Shown: positions 1-11,589 of the stretch, in pieces | Position numbering within the stretch: position 1 is the first letter of the stretch | How the letters are laid out: every line of letters begins with the position of its first letter | From: Trichostrongylus colubriformis | Taxonomy: Eukaryota; Nematoda; Chromadorea; Rhabditida; Trichostrongylidae | NCBI GenBank assembly: GCA_963978905.1 | Contig: OZ022260.1 | Location: forward strand, 15,055,725-15,119,724 | DNA: 64,000 nucleotides | Reading direction: 5' to 3' | Notes under the pieces: generated by a model | What the model was told of the DNA's origin: nothing | Databases searched by the model: none | The model's input: the letters and a program-made list of their open reading frames with translations, nothing else | Translations under genes and position numbers: made by a program

Positions 1-1934
1 TCGAGGCGAATGCCATTTTCCTGTCTACCCATCTCTCTTGATGCGTTCATCTGTAGGTATACTCGAAACCATTTAATGCCTTCATACATCGCACCCATTA
101 CGAATATACAAATAAATGATAAAATAAGTCCTAAATCAAATTATCGAATGCGAGATCTTGACAAGCATAATCCTAGGAAAGGTAAGAATCAAGCGAAAAC
201 TGAACGAACTAACCAAGTAACGAGTCTATACGCCAAAAATCGAATAAAATGACTTCGTTCCATCCTCCATGAAACCACATCTTCATCTCATGACCACTGT
301 GACCACCATGGCTCATGTGATCATTATGGCTTGCATGACTATTATGTATCGAATGGTCATGGGCACCTAAAATATTTGAAAGGAAATGCATGCAAAATTA
401 ACGGTTTTGTGCTCATTGAGCATGGTAACAAAACCCTGACGACCAAGGGACCTAGAGTGAAGCCCTGAAACCTCACCACCATTCAAACCACATGGGCTAC
501 AGCACTGAGATTTCTCAAATCTTTTTGGGAACCACAGTGGCAGAATTCCATATGCTGGTTTTAGCGAGACTGCCCCAGGCGAATTTATAGCCGCCCCACG
601 TAATGAGCTTCTCAGTAAACAAATAGACGAGATGTCAGAGCATTTCTATGGGTCCCCTATTTGCAGCACAAAATGCAGTACTGGAAAATCACTGAAGTAA
701 TGTAAGCAAAGAAACTGGTTCAATAAGCAAACAGCTACACTCAGCGAAAAAAAGTGTTGAAGACAAGCAATGCCTTATCTTTCGGAGCTCCCAAAAATGA
801 AAGCCGACAAAAGCCTTTGTCCAAACTATTTCGTGATTCCGGTAGGATTTTGCCCTTAGTGGATTCAGTGGGAGCATCACATCACCTGGTAAACAGAGGT
901 ACGAGTAATGACTCATTCAAAGATTTTTCATGTATAAAAAATCCTATCTGCGGCTGATACCACCTTTCCAGTCAAGTAACAGGAAGCACTGTATTGATTA
1001 AGAAATACTTGAGTACTCATACAAGAAGATGTGGGTATAATAGACTCATCATTGTGTGAACATCTTCCGGTACCAATCCATAAAAATAGCGATGTCAAAC
1101 ATTGGCATATCATCAACCAATTTACGAATTGTCACTCCACAATCAACGTTGACCGGAAGCATTTCCAGTTTGAACTGGTGAGCTTCCTTACTGCTTCTGG
1201 TAGCTAATATGAAAAAAGATACGCAGCTAATCTCTGTAACCCGCTAACTTCCTTTGCCCCAATCGGGAATTCCTGAATAGCCTTTTCCTCATTTCCTTCT
1301 TCCCTTACCTCTCGAATCACACACACACGACAAAAAATAAGAAACATTCAACAGTGAAAGGCAAAACTCCCCCCAGATTCCTCTTCACTAATCTTATATC
1401 GAAATCGATTGGTTTAGCTTTTCAAGGCCAGCGAGCGTTTGCGCGTACCTGACCCAAAAAGAAAACAGGCACCGACCAAAATTAAAATACTTTATCACGC
1501 TTTTCCATGCTTTAACACCTGCTTGGCTGGGAGGGGAGCACTTTACAAGACCAAAGCCGTGATATCATCAATTATGTGAAGATGTGTTATAATATTACAT
1601 TACTGAATCATTTACAAGATTTTTACCCACAAGGAAGGATAATCTACTTCCAAGCATAGTCGTCCAAACACAATGTTTTCACAAAAACACATCTGACAAA
1701 ACGACTCGAAAGAATCCTAATATAGACTAGTTAGAAATCAACCAGTTTTCTGGAAGGCGTGTATACAGTTGCTCTAGTGCTATGTCTGGTTCTTCGAATG
1801 GAATGATCTTCGAATTTAGTCATCAAAGACATACCATGGTGAGCATCGTGATGTACGTGACCGCTGGTTGAAGATGATGCATTTTCGATCTCCTTCATGA
1901 AGGCAGCAACATTGTTCAGGATGTCACTTGCCAT
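1..1934 (-). CDS. Ctr-family copper transporter, 5' part (runs off left edge)
   Basis: High-affinity copper uptake protein of the Ctr/SLC31 family, a small plasma- or vesicle-membrane trimer. Three exons fit by phase: 1934-1835, 366-214 and 130-1. The first donor is CCATG|GTATGT and the acceptor of the second exon is ATATTTTAG, so the His-rich ectodomain is split by a 1.47 kb intron. The encoded start is a 33-residue leader (MASDILNNVA...) followed by a Met/His-rich stretch (HVHHDAHHG, HDHSIHNSH, MSHGGHSGHEMKM). Then comes the family signature WFHGG...VILFDFW and the first membrane helix ending MGAMYEGIKWF. The second and third helices, with the MxxxM pore motif, would lie left of base 1. A TTTGTTCAG acceptor 12 bases before the ATG suggests trans-splicing. 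Family assignment is firm; the exact start could be challenged only if an upstream exon exists. Confidence 0.88.
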
Positions 1935-1946
1935 ACCCGAAGTTGC

Positions 1947-1948
1947 CT
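1947..1948 (-). promoter_or_regulatory. Probable spliced-leader acceptor of the copper transporter
   Basis: On the minus strand TTTGTTCAG precedes a 12-base leader and the ATG at 1934. No coding exon is visible further upstream, so this acceptor is more likely used for spliced-leader addition than for a cis intron. Confidence 0.5.
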
Positions 1949-3990
1949 GAACAAATCTACATTTAACGGGGAAATCAAAGAGTTAGTGACAGGCGGAAAA
2001 AATAGCGAGAACTCAATCATCGCGATGCTTTAATCAACTGTCTGCAAAAAGCTCGTGGAAATCAATAACAATGTGAAAAAGAAGTGAACAGTTTTAATCT
2101 CCATGAAAATCATTGATTGAAAAAATTCACGACTGGCCCAAAACTTCATTACGTTTTCCTCATGGTAGAAAAGTATACTGCAAGAAGATGATGTCCAAGG
2201 GCATACAAAGGCCGGATTTCCATAATCTTCGGCGAATGCAACTTGCGCCAGTGATTCCTTGCGGAACAATGTAAGATACGATACATCTCGTGGGATTACG
2301 TCCATTATCGCTTAAAAAACGTCTAACTATTCAATCACATAGTAAATATTAAATACGTGTGTACAGCGCAGGGACTATAACCTTGGTACTAAAGGGGTAA
2401 GGAGCACTTGATTCATGGCCGTAAATGCTATCCCAGTGATGGGAGGGGCACTCAAATGAGGTAAAAACTCATCTGTGTCACTTTGCAAATACAAACGTAT
2501 ATTTTTACCAAATCCTTACTGTAAATGGTGTCTTTTGTATACTAGGGTTCGAGCGAAAATAGGGCTCGACACGAAAATAGTTTCGAACACAGTGTGACGC
2601 TCCCCCGCCCCTTCCCCAACTGGGTAACATCGAGCCGCCTGTTAGCTACGATTCACCCTACTCCAGACCACTATGCACCACACTCCCTATTACGATATGA
2701 TGCTGCCCTGCTGTAGTTTTGCAGTTCATTTGCAGTTCGAGTAGGATGTAGTTCCCTATCGATTCACCGATGTCGCAATACTGCAAGTGCAAAGTCGCAT
2801 GTTCGCGATGCACAGAGACTAAAATCCGGAATTCCTAGATTCTGTTTTTAGCTGGAAAAGTGAGAAGCGGTATTAAACAGAGCTGTGGACCCTTTTCTCC
2901 TCACTGACGTCCGATACGGTCATAATTTCCGGCCGTGCCCTCACCGTTGACCTGTCGAGTAGTCATGTGAATCAGTGATGTGTCGTATCGATAAGAATCA
3001 TGTGAATCAGTGATGTGTGGCGGTCATGAACAACACGTGACCAGCTCTCCTGTAGCAGGAGAAGGGCCAAAAGCGGATCACAGCTCTGCCCAAGACTTTG
3101 CTGGGCTGGAAGAGCTAGAGGCGCCTCCGCCTTGAAACATGCCGTGCACTGTCCTTATCGGTTTTGCGGTCCCCTACACAACTGACATATTCCTCCCTTT
3201 TGACACACAAATTATCCGTCGTGCTATCTTCGACCTAACTGATGATCTTTGGCCACCTTCTCTCTATACGCATCTATTGCGTAAGTCCACATGGTCTGGA
3301 CAAGTGTCCTTCCTCCACTTGAATGGTATTCCTGTCAACGAAATAAGCAACTGATAGTGCAAAAATCACTAGATTAAGCTTCGGCCGAATTTTTTTACAT
3401 CTACAGCTGTTTTCAAGAAAAACGAAGTGATAAGAAATCAGACTGACACAGTGATGTTCGTCTTTCTTGTTGTCTGTTTTGTCTTTCTTGTGTTGGCAAT
3501 GAGTCGCGCACGTGCCGTTCCATATTCAAAATGGTGAATCATTCAGGGTGTAAGATCTACAGACTGATTATGACGACTAAATCTGTGAAAAACACGGATA
3601 GCTCGCACTTTTGGGGTTCCATCTCAGAATGTCCCTTGTGCATGTGAGTTTCCATCGTAGGGTGGGTAGACTCGAAAAAAAAACAAACGCATTTGAACCA
3701 TGAAAAATAGAGCTCATACTACAGTTAAACAAACATAAGTGTGAGTTTGGTAACCGTAAAGATGTTTTGCTCATCACCACCGTTCAGGAAGTCCTTAGCA
3801 GCAATGGTTAAAAGAACCAGGAGGGGTAAGAAGAAACTGAAAACTGTGAATAAATGTCTCTTGAAACAGACCTTCAACTTCCGAAGAGGTGATGGGTAGC
3901 GAAACACGCATTAAAAAACGCGGCTTGGGGTCTTAATACCTTCCCGCACTACGGCCTGTTGTTCTGCAGCCGTGCAGCCGAGCGAGTTGC
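1949..3990. other. Intergenic stretch, no supported gene
   Basis: No open frame here has family motifs or phased splice partners. A minus frame at 2305-2030 and a minus hydrophobic frame at 3907-3725 (positively charged start followed by a hydrophobic run) are the only coding-like hints. Neither could be linked to a second exon. Confidence 0.5.
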
Positions 3991-3997
3991 GGGCGAG

Positions 3998-4150
3998 GGG
4001 GGGGGGACAACTTTCGCGGCCGGCTGATTCATCCGGGGTGTGCGGCCACTGGTCGAAATTTCGCGCGGCCGAACGACTGCGGCAGTCATACTGACAGCGC
4101 TGCGAGTGCGATGCCGCGGAGCGAAAATTGATCAATCGCGACACACCCAT
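3998..4150. repeat. Fold-back MITE, family M3 (copy 1)
   Basis: Contains the family's subterminal block (aattttcgct, gcatcgcactcgc on the minus strand) and a GC-rich core. The same block recurs near 36060, 43976 and 62404. The outer arms differ between copies. Confidence 0.55.
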
Positions 4151-4199
4151 TCATCCTCTGCCCGTCTGCTGCTTACACCCGGCTACTGACGCAGAGGGC

Positions 4200-5490
4200 G
4201 AGAGTGAGTAAGGGACTTTCAGGTTCCTTTCTCGGTTTTTTTTCGCTGTTTTATTTCGTTCCCTCGCTATTTTTACACTGCTAAGCCCCTGCTTTCATAT
4301 TCCACACTGCCAAGTCTATCCCTTCTGGTGTCTTTAGCTCATCAGCAGAATGTAAGTCCAAGAAATGAAGCAGTGAAGTTCATTTCATGGAAACTGACGA
4401 AGAAATTGAATGTCGAATACAAGAAACGGAGGAGACATAGTACAAATACGAAGGGGAACGAGTGATCAATAAAAATATAGCGTTATCGACATACTGGATG
4501 GAAATTTGGGCGAAATAGAGGGTTTTCGGGATGAGAACTGTGCGAATTCTAGCGCTCTTCTCAGCGATCTATGGCAAATAAAATATTTTCGACTAGCTGA
4601 GACGCTATTCTTATCGAAATGCACAATTTTTCGATAGAATTACTCTCGCACAGTACTAACATTCGAAGGTTATTTGAATACAAAACCCATACAAACTAGC
4701 AATAATAAGGCGTTTAATGAGCGGGCAATAACAGGGTAGAACGAAGAAAATCCCTGAAAATTCAGTAGAAATCGAAAATTCCAGGAAAGAGTGGGTAGAG
4801 TAAGGCAGCGGCGTTTCGGCGTTTGACAGTCGCAGCTGATATTGACTTGTTGTTAATTACATGGCCGCATTTGTTCATGGCAGTTGTGGATAACTGCTAA
4901 AAAAAGGTATGCGTATATGGGTGGGAGGAAGTGCAGCAGGCATAGAAGAGGAGGAGCATAGATTCTTTTCTTTTGAAGGCCCGTACTTTGAGAACTGGAT
5001 TTTGCACAAATATGGATGCACTATTTCCTCAGATAAATGGATTATATATAGTCACGAAGACAGCGCGCAAAGTTCCATAATTCAAGGAAAAAACCCTTCA
5101 AAACCTGTCACTGGACCTATGTAGGTCAGATGGCATTAAATGTGCTCGAAAATGTTAAGCTACACGCTATAGAGAGGAGCCTGAAACCATTCCAAGGGAA
5201 ATATAACCCGAAAACATGCTATCAGCAAAGAGACCTAATTTTTATAAAGTGATTTAAGTATGATCATGTTTGGGCGCCCTGATAGCTCAATTCAAATTTC
5301 GTGGGTACAGGGTGGAGGAATTAATGAATAATTGAAAAGCATAACAAAACGGGGCATAAGTAAATTACGTACTTAACTATAATCCTTAATTATTTTAAGT
5401 TATATACTTTCATGAAGACTAACAAGCCATTTCGTTTTGATCGAGTGAAAGCATCGCAGCAACTGTAAAAAAGGAAAATAAGATTTGCAA
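4200..5490. other. Intergenic stretch, nothing recognised
   Basis: AT-rich sequence with many stop codons in all frames. The 71-codon plus frame starting at 4909 has no recognisable motif or splice context. Confidence 0.5.
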
Positions 5491-5496
5491 CTATCA

Positions 5497-5661
5497 GGCC
5501 GCGTTCACAGTTTGCGCCGGCAGGGCGTTGCTACGTAAACAGACAGCGAGGCAGAGTGGTACGGGGGAGGCGCAGAGACTACGCAGGCAACGAGGCAGGG
5601 TGGTACACAGAGACACACAGCCACGCCCTCACGCCGGCATCGCAACGTATGAACGCAGCCT
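5497..5661. repeat. Fold-back MITE, family M1 (copy 1)
   Basis: Terminal inverted repeats aggccgcgttca / tgaacgcagcct frame a GC-rich core with repeated blocks (gcgaggcagagtggcacggg; gcaacgaggcagggtgg). At least seven further copies lie in this window. Confidence 0.8.
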
Positions 5662-5664
5662 AAG

Positions 5665-6660
5665 GGAAACACGGTGAAGCCAACACGGCCACAGGAAAGG
5701 GGACAAACCGAAAAAGAAAATCTGATCATAGCATGAGAAATAGATACATATGAAGTAACTCCGAAATGGTTCAGAAGTGGTAAACAAAAATTAAGAACGT
5801 CAGAATGAGAAACCGACGACAAAAGGCCCACAAATTTTTAGCCACTTTCTGACGCGCCATGACTTCGAAGTACAACACGAATTGCAGAAGTATTCGAATA
5901 CGCTTTCGGATCGAACAATAACCAGCGGTGGCTACCGACGGATATTGAACGTCCTCACGTAAGATAAGCAGGAAACGATTTCTCGACGAATGGAAGGCTT
6001 GATTAGCCTCGGTAACAGGTAGTGCAAACTATGAATCCGCCTTCTGTTGCTAACTCACAATGGCCTGATTGATTGATATCTGTCTGTAACCATGTAAACA
6101 ATGCATAAATTACTCCGCTTCTAGCTGAGAATATCAGCTGCATAGAGACGCAGGTGATTTAGTAGCGAGTAGAGCCACTTCACCTGTCATGAGCCGAAGA
6201 TCAATCCTGGCTATGCTTTTTTGATTAGTGCAAGACTTTTTAAAGAATGAACATTCCGACTTGTACATAACTGTGGAGCGTGGGGCAGCGACCCCGATGC
6301 AGTGTCCTCACACACGCCGTGCCAAAACGAAGGTTAACACTTCCTGTCAGTACTTGAACTTCTTCCAGGCCTCGAGAATTTGCAGGCACTTCAGGCCATT
6401 CACCAAGATTCCTTCTGTCGAGCAGATTGAAGAATATGATCGGAAGAATAACCACTGTGAGAATTCCAGAATGAGCAAAGAGAGTATACAGAAGGCGGTA
6501 ATTGTGAGCCTTCATCAAATTGGTGTTTCTAGATCATGCACAAATCTAATTAACTATACAAACACAATTTAAAGGATATAGCATTCGATGTCATCAGTAC
6601 CAGCATGGGCCGAGCATTTTTTTGGCTTCATTCCAAGAGCAAAATAGCATTCCAATGTGC
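5665..6660. other. Intergenic stretch with one unassigned 114-codon frame
   Basis: A plus frame at 6228-6572 stays open for 114 codons, and a 92-codon minus frame overlaps it. Neither shows a domain, signal peptide or splice partner. I treat both as chance frames. Confidence 0.4.
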
Positions 6661-6663
6661 TAT

Positions 6664-6849
6664 AGGCCGCGTTCATACACAGGGACGGCAGGGCGGTCCC
6701 TGTGTGTGAGCGCATTTGTTTACAGGTAGAGTGGCACGGGGGGGGGGTGCGGAGACGACATAGGCAACGAGGTAGGGTGGCATAGGCGAAGACGCAGAGG
6801 CACGCAGCCACGCCCTGCCGCCGGCACCGCAGAGTATGAACGCTGCCTT
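6664..6849. repeat. Fold-back MITE, family M1 (copy 2)
   Basis: Starts ggccgcgttcatac and ends gtatgaacgctgcc, with the family's internal blocks between. A run of nine G lies inside. Confidence 0.8.
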
Positions 6850-9160
6850 AGCCTATGCAATGAATTGTGAAGGCCAGCTGACGTGCAAGTTATTTTTATC
6901 TCTCTGGACTAGTCTAGGTACAATTCACCCCTTTGGAAGGACTGACATTGTCGGACGAAGAATGCATATTGTATGAGTCTTTCATTGAAGACAAAAAGGC
7001 GAGAACTTAGTTTCGAAGCTAGCACATTATCCTCGCTACTGAAACCATCCATAAAGCATACTCATCGCAGAGCATCCATTCGAGTGTAAGAGAACAACGC
7101 GTTTTTAATTTCCAAAAATCGAAGATTGAAGGGGTTGTGGCACCATGCTCGCGTGAAAACGCACAAGATCTTAGGCACATTGTCTGATCTCGAAAGTCAG
7201 CCTCAAATAGCTTCGAAATCGTTGAGACATTCAAAGGAAAAAAGGAGGAGGAGAAAGTTTATATAGTGTGATTTGAAGTAAAGAAAAAGTTAAGTGGCTC
7301 AAAGTCAACGGCCAACTTGAACAGCATTCGAACAACGATCAGCATTAGATTGGAAAAGGAGCTGTAAAGGAATTCAGACAATGTAAGGAGGGCGTCTAGG
7401 GAGGTTGGCAGGATGGTCTTGTAAGTTGACTACAAAACTCCTCGTGTAGTGGTGATTTGAGCGAACTTTTTCGATTTCCCGCTAATCAATGTTTTGACAA
7501 GAACTGATAAAGACGAGCAAACTTCAGCCCCAGGTGAATGCCCAAGCTGTTCGCCGCAAATCACAATCACATTGTTTCACACACACAACAACAATTCTTC
7601 TTTTCCGGTTCTCGTCTAACGAGAGAACTGTGAGTAATGGTTACTTTTATGTGGATTATGTATGCGTCAATGTGTGTTCTATAGCGTTGTCAGTGTCGGC
7701 ATCACAGAACCGGTAGGTCGTTTATACAATAGAAAAGTTTTTTACACCGTTCGGTAATGACATCACCATGATACTGAGTTCAGGGAGAGATCCAGAGAAT
7801 AAGACGAGGGCAGACAAGACGGAGAGAGGGGCGCTAGACAGCAAGCACGTGCCAGCCACAACGAAAAGTGGGCGGCGATGCACGCAAGCGGTGGGTGTGG
7901 TTGCACTTAACATGCTGCTACCCACTTTTTCGTCCCAACTGCACACGTGTACGTCTTTGCAGATGCAGACCGCTTTGTATACCATCGCTTCACTAGGATA
8001 GCCGTGAAATGCTGCCTGTAAGCGTTTGAAGACAGCGAGATCATACGGAATGCGCCATGCATCCATTATCCACCATAGCGCGAAATCAAGTTTGTTCATA
8101 TTTGGCTTGCTCAGAGTATCAACCAATGTTCTGACCTTTTAACCTAGAAGTAGGAGGCGATACAAAGATATCAATAGGGCTTTACCCCTGCAAGATTCCT
8201 TATAACCACAACTAATCGAAGAAAATCTAGGACTTTCCCCATCGTCAATACCTGAACTCCTACCTCTACAAACTAGCCGATTTTCTTTATCCGCCAAGGC
8301 AGCACATGTGCGTGCAAGTAATCATAAAAAAGGAAAAAACAATCGGATATGAAGTTAAAGAATTGCCTGTTGTTGATCAACCTCATTCGAAGAAGTCCCA
8401 ACGTTCTTTTTAGATCGCAGCTACATGCGGTATACAATCTCATTATACACAGTTATATGATACTTAGTAGAACATTAATTGAGCAAACCGAGGTAGTGAG
8501 TTTCGATTAAACCACGCGAAGCGATGTAGTGCCCGGTTACCTTCACTGGGATTAGATCTCAAGACACATAGAAAAGATAGCGGTGTCTCAACTCATCACC
8601 GTCAACCATCTGCAGATTCGTTGGAGATATGCCCTACCTCCATATTCCCACTATGATGCTATGTACAGAGTTTTCAAAATGACAATATCCTATAGCACAG
8701 AATCTAAAACTCCTTTTATTTCGGCAAATTTAAATGCTTTTAACCCAAAACTAGAAAACAATTTATATAGAAATTCATTTGAGTGAAGATATTAATGAAT
8801 GCAGTAAGCATAACCGTATAACAATAAACAACATGTTCAATTAATTCGCTACATAATAATTAAACTAACAACAACATTGACTGCTCTTAGGTATGCATCA
8901 GATATAACTCAAAATCTTGCTGAATACTATGTGATATAAGAAATATTCTAAGTGGAAGCATTCTCCGAGCACAGCAGTGGGATCAGATTTCAATAAAGAT
9001 TGATATGAAAAATAATCTATAGTAATAAAAATGGACACTTATATGTTAAGTCACCATCTAAAGAGCTACATACTCCGTACATCTCTGCATATTCCGAAGT
9101 TTTATATGACACGCTCCCATGAGAAAAACATCATAACAATATGTGAACGATTTGCTCCGA
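6850..9160. other. Intergenic stretch, no supported gene
   Basis: The longest frame is a 134-codon minus frame (8126-7722) without motifs, opposed by a 77-codon plus frame. Region 8400-9050 is AT-rich and poor in open frames. Confidence 0.45.
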
Positions 9161-9367
9161 GGTGGGTGCATGCCATTAGGAAGAAAACTCGCTTTGCGGC
9201 CGTCGGTGTACGACGTCATGGTGCGAGCTATGCGCGCCATATTGGGTCCTAAAGCGGTGACGGTGCCCTACGCCTCATTCCAGGACTCTACCAATACGGT
9301 ACCCGTAGGTCGCACCATCACGTCGCGCACCCAATGCGGCCACTTCAATTCCTAATGGAATACACCC
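9161..9367. repeat. Fold-back MITE, family M4 (copy 1)
   Basis: Imperfect inverted arms: ggtgggtgcatgccattagg on the left, and cctaatggaatacaccc on the right. The inner block gcgagctatgcgcg recurs in the element at 55796-56008. Confidence 0.65.
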
Positions 9368-9410
9368 TTATAAAGTGCTCATTTATCCACCAGCCTTAAT
9401 CTCGATAATT

Positions 9411-9464
9411 TCAGGTAGTGTACTGGAGAGATTGGGTCATCTTGATGAGTGACTACCTGAAACA
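9411..9464. repeat. Short hairpin
   Basis: caggtagt and actacctg face each other across about 35 bases, a potential stem-loop in otherwise unannotated sequence. Confidence 0.4.
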
Positions 9465-9659
9465 TAGACAAATAAATAAATCTAAGACTGCAAAAAGCGA
9501 GACGGTTCCGAAATTACCAGGCATTTTATACCACCTATCAGAGACAGTCTGATGTGCTCTTTCCTCATATACCCTCGAGTTGAGTGGATGAAGCGCAAAA
9601 GCTCTTCATACAGACATCGTCAGCCTCGACAGAATCATAACCCCTCTTTCATAAGGTGT

Positions 9660-10058
9660 ACGACATTACTCGGAAGTGCAAAAGCTCAAGAACAGTACGA
9701 AACTGCTGCGAGGTGCTACTGCAGCATCTGTGGCATTTGCACCCAAAAACAGCTTTCTTTACGTCAATGGACCCCACAATACGCCCTCATCCATCACACA
9801 ACTTCCGAATGACCAGAAGGCGTACAGAAAATGTATATACCCTTTCCTCTATCCAGTGACCGTCATCTTTCCTATTTGGTCCCTCACGCTCTCATTTTTT
9901 CATCCAAAATGAATGCAGATGAAATGAAAGCGGGGACCATTTCTGAAAACCCCTTGACGATTTTTTTTCAGGTTCTTTATCTCCACTCTAGACCATCCAA
10001 CTCCCCTACAATATCTATTGGGCAGAACCACTGTGTGAGCTGTGTTCGAATGCAGTGA
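9660..10058 (+). other. Orphan exon-like frames upstream of the macin gene
   Basis: A plus frame (residues VRHYSEVQKL... LYVNGPHNTPSS) runs from about 9658 to 9912. A second exon-like segment, 9971-10055, lies between a TTTTTTTTCAG acceptor and a GTGAGT donor. They could not be joined convincingly and match no family I can name with confidence. They could be relics or part of an unrecognised gene. Confidence 0.25.
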
Positions 10059-10633
10059 GTATTTCTTCCTACGAGTTCTCGAAGAATATTATTGTGAAGA
10101 GTATTGACAGCGGCTCTTTTGAAACTAACCAGTTTAAAAATGTATTCAGGATGACTGTTGACAAAAATGTCCGAACCCTAACCGGAATTAGTTCCTCTCC
10201 TCCACACATGCTTGCTAGATGACATATGCAATTTGTACCTAGGAAAGCAGTACATGTTTACGCGCTTGTTTGTACTGTTGGAATGCACACACTATTATCG
10301 GGACGTGCATGCAAGCCTGCTACTCAATTGATAGCAGTTTTTCTACCAACATAGCTGCCATCACACACTGAATTTTTTCTCACTTCATAGTCCATTATTC
10401 AAAAAAATCTGTAGAAACATCGCTGTAGAAAAGGACACCCGTGGCAACCGCTCAGTCTTGACGAGCATTGAGTCAGCCATTCCAACCTTACAATCGTTTT
10501 CTTGCACTATACATTGCTTTTCATATGCACTCAACCTAGAGGATCTTGCAACAAACATTGCCGATGACATACACCGCCGTTTTACGTGAAAATATGAAAT
10601 CTCCTCTTTGAAGGAAACAAACGATAAGAGCTG

Positions 10634-11585
10634 ATGGATCGTTGGTTGATCATTTGCACAACAGTCATTCTCACGACGACAATGATGGAATGCACCTGTT
10701 TTGAAAACTGGAGTCGCTGTAATACACAGAGCAAGGTCAGCTTATGTTTGGACAAACATATCTCTCTGGAACCAACACCTGCTCTGGAGCTTCGACAAAA
10801 TTGGTCTGCAATTGAGTTGGGGCTCTCCTTTTGTTGGGTCCAGAAGTAAGAAGACAGCAAACAATGTTTTTGTAAGCGCCACCCCATGAAAACAAGATCA
10901 AATGAACTCTACGAGAATGGTGATCACTGCATGACCAAGCATGTTCTTCAGTCTTAACTGGTCAAAATCCATTACATAAAGCCCGCTCAGTGAGCGCATG
11001 ACGGCCACACATAACAGACATGCTGGCTGCAATCGATAAAATAGTGATGTGTCATGAAGATAATACCCCCCAGTCAAAATCATCGGCTAAAATAGCGTGC
11101 CCGTTCTCGAGCTTTTATTCACTCTATATTCCAATGCTGCACCAGTTTCCAGTTGGATTACGTACTACACACCTGTAAGCATGCATGAGCAGCAGCTTAT
11201 CAAAAGAGTAGAGGATATCACTTCTTATGCTGTCACAAAGTTAGATGTTATGAGAATTCTCTGATGAATTCTAGGCAGACACCGATATTTCCTGGAGGTC
11301 CTGCAAACAGTACTGTCGAATATGTCATGGACGTGCCAATGGCCAATGTGCTCGGGTTCACAACAAAAAATGCAAAGGATATAAATGCCAGTGAGTTCGC
11401 AAGCACTTTATAATAATAAACTTGATACATACATTGGCCTCTTTTTAAAGTAACATTTTCTTTCAAAAAAATCCAGCAAGATGAGGTAATCCTCAGCAAC
11501 GGTCATTTTCAACAGGTGCCGAGGCGGATCTGTATCGAAAGCCGTGGACGAGTGGACGATAGCGGCTTGCGCAAATGGCTTCTAG
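10634..11585 (+). CDS. Macin-family antimicrobial peptide precursor
   Basis: Secreted cysteine-rich defence peptide of the macin family (theromacin, neuromacin, hydramacin), whose members permeabilise or aggregate bacteria. Three exons: 10634-10735, 11275-11390 and 11516-11585. They join in phase (AAG|GTCAGC, TTCTAG|GCA, CCA|GTGAGT, TCAACAG|GTG) into a 95-residue precursor ending at TAG. Residues 1-21 form a signal peptide ([16 protein letters not shown]...). The mature part opens CFENWSRC at residues 22-29. It continues with SW-R-SCKQYC (40-48), C51, GQC (57-59), C67, and YKCQC (70-74), with an extra C91 in the tail. The 14 residues between the second and third mature cysteines equal the macin spacing, and a CxC near the end is typical. 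The tail after CQC is longer than usual. No known acceptor or promoter motif was clear upstream. Confidence 0.87.
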
Positions 11586-11589
11586 CAAG

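Noticed and set aside
9676..9912. Plus frame compared with inositol-3-phosphate synthase (LYVNGPHNT)
   Set aside because: Only a few scattered residues agree and the conserved blocks of that enzyme are missing.
11248..11499. 83-codon minus frame opposite the macin exon, briefly considered as a RidA-type extension of DPH6
   Set aside because: It is the reverse complement of macin exon 2, whose cysteine pattern is far more convincing, and it has no splice phase with DPH6.
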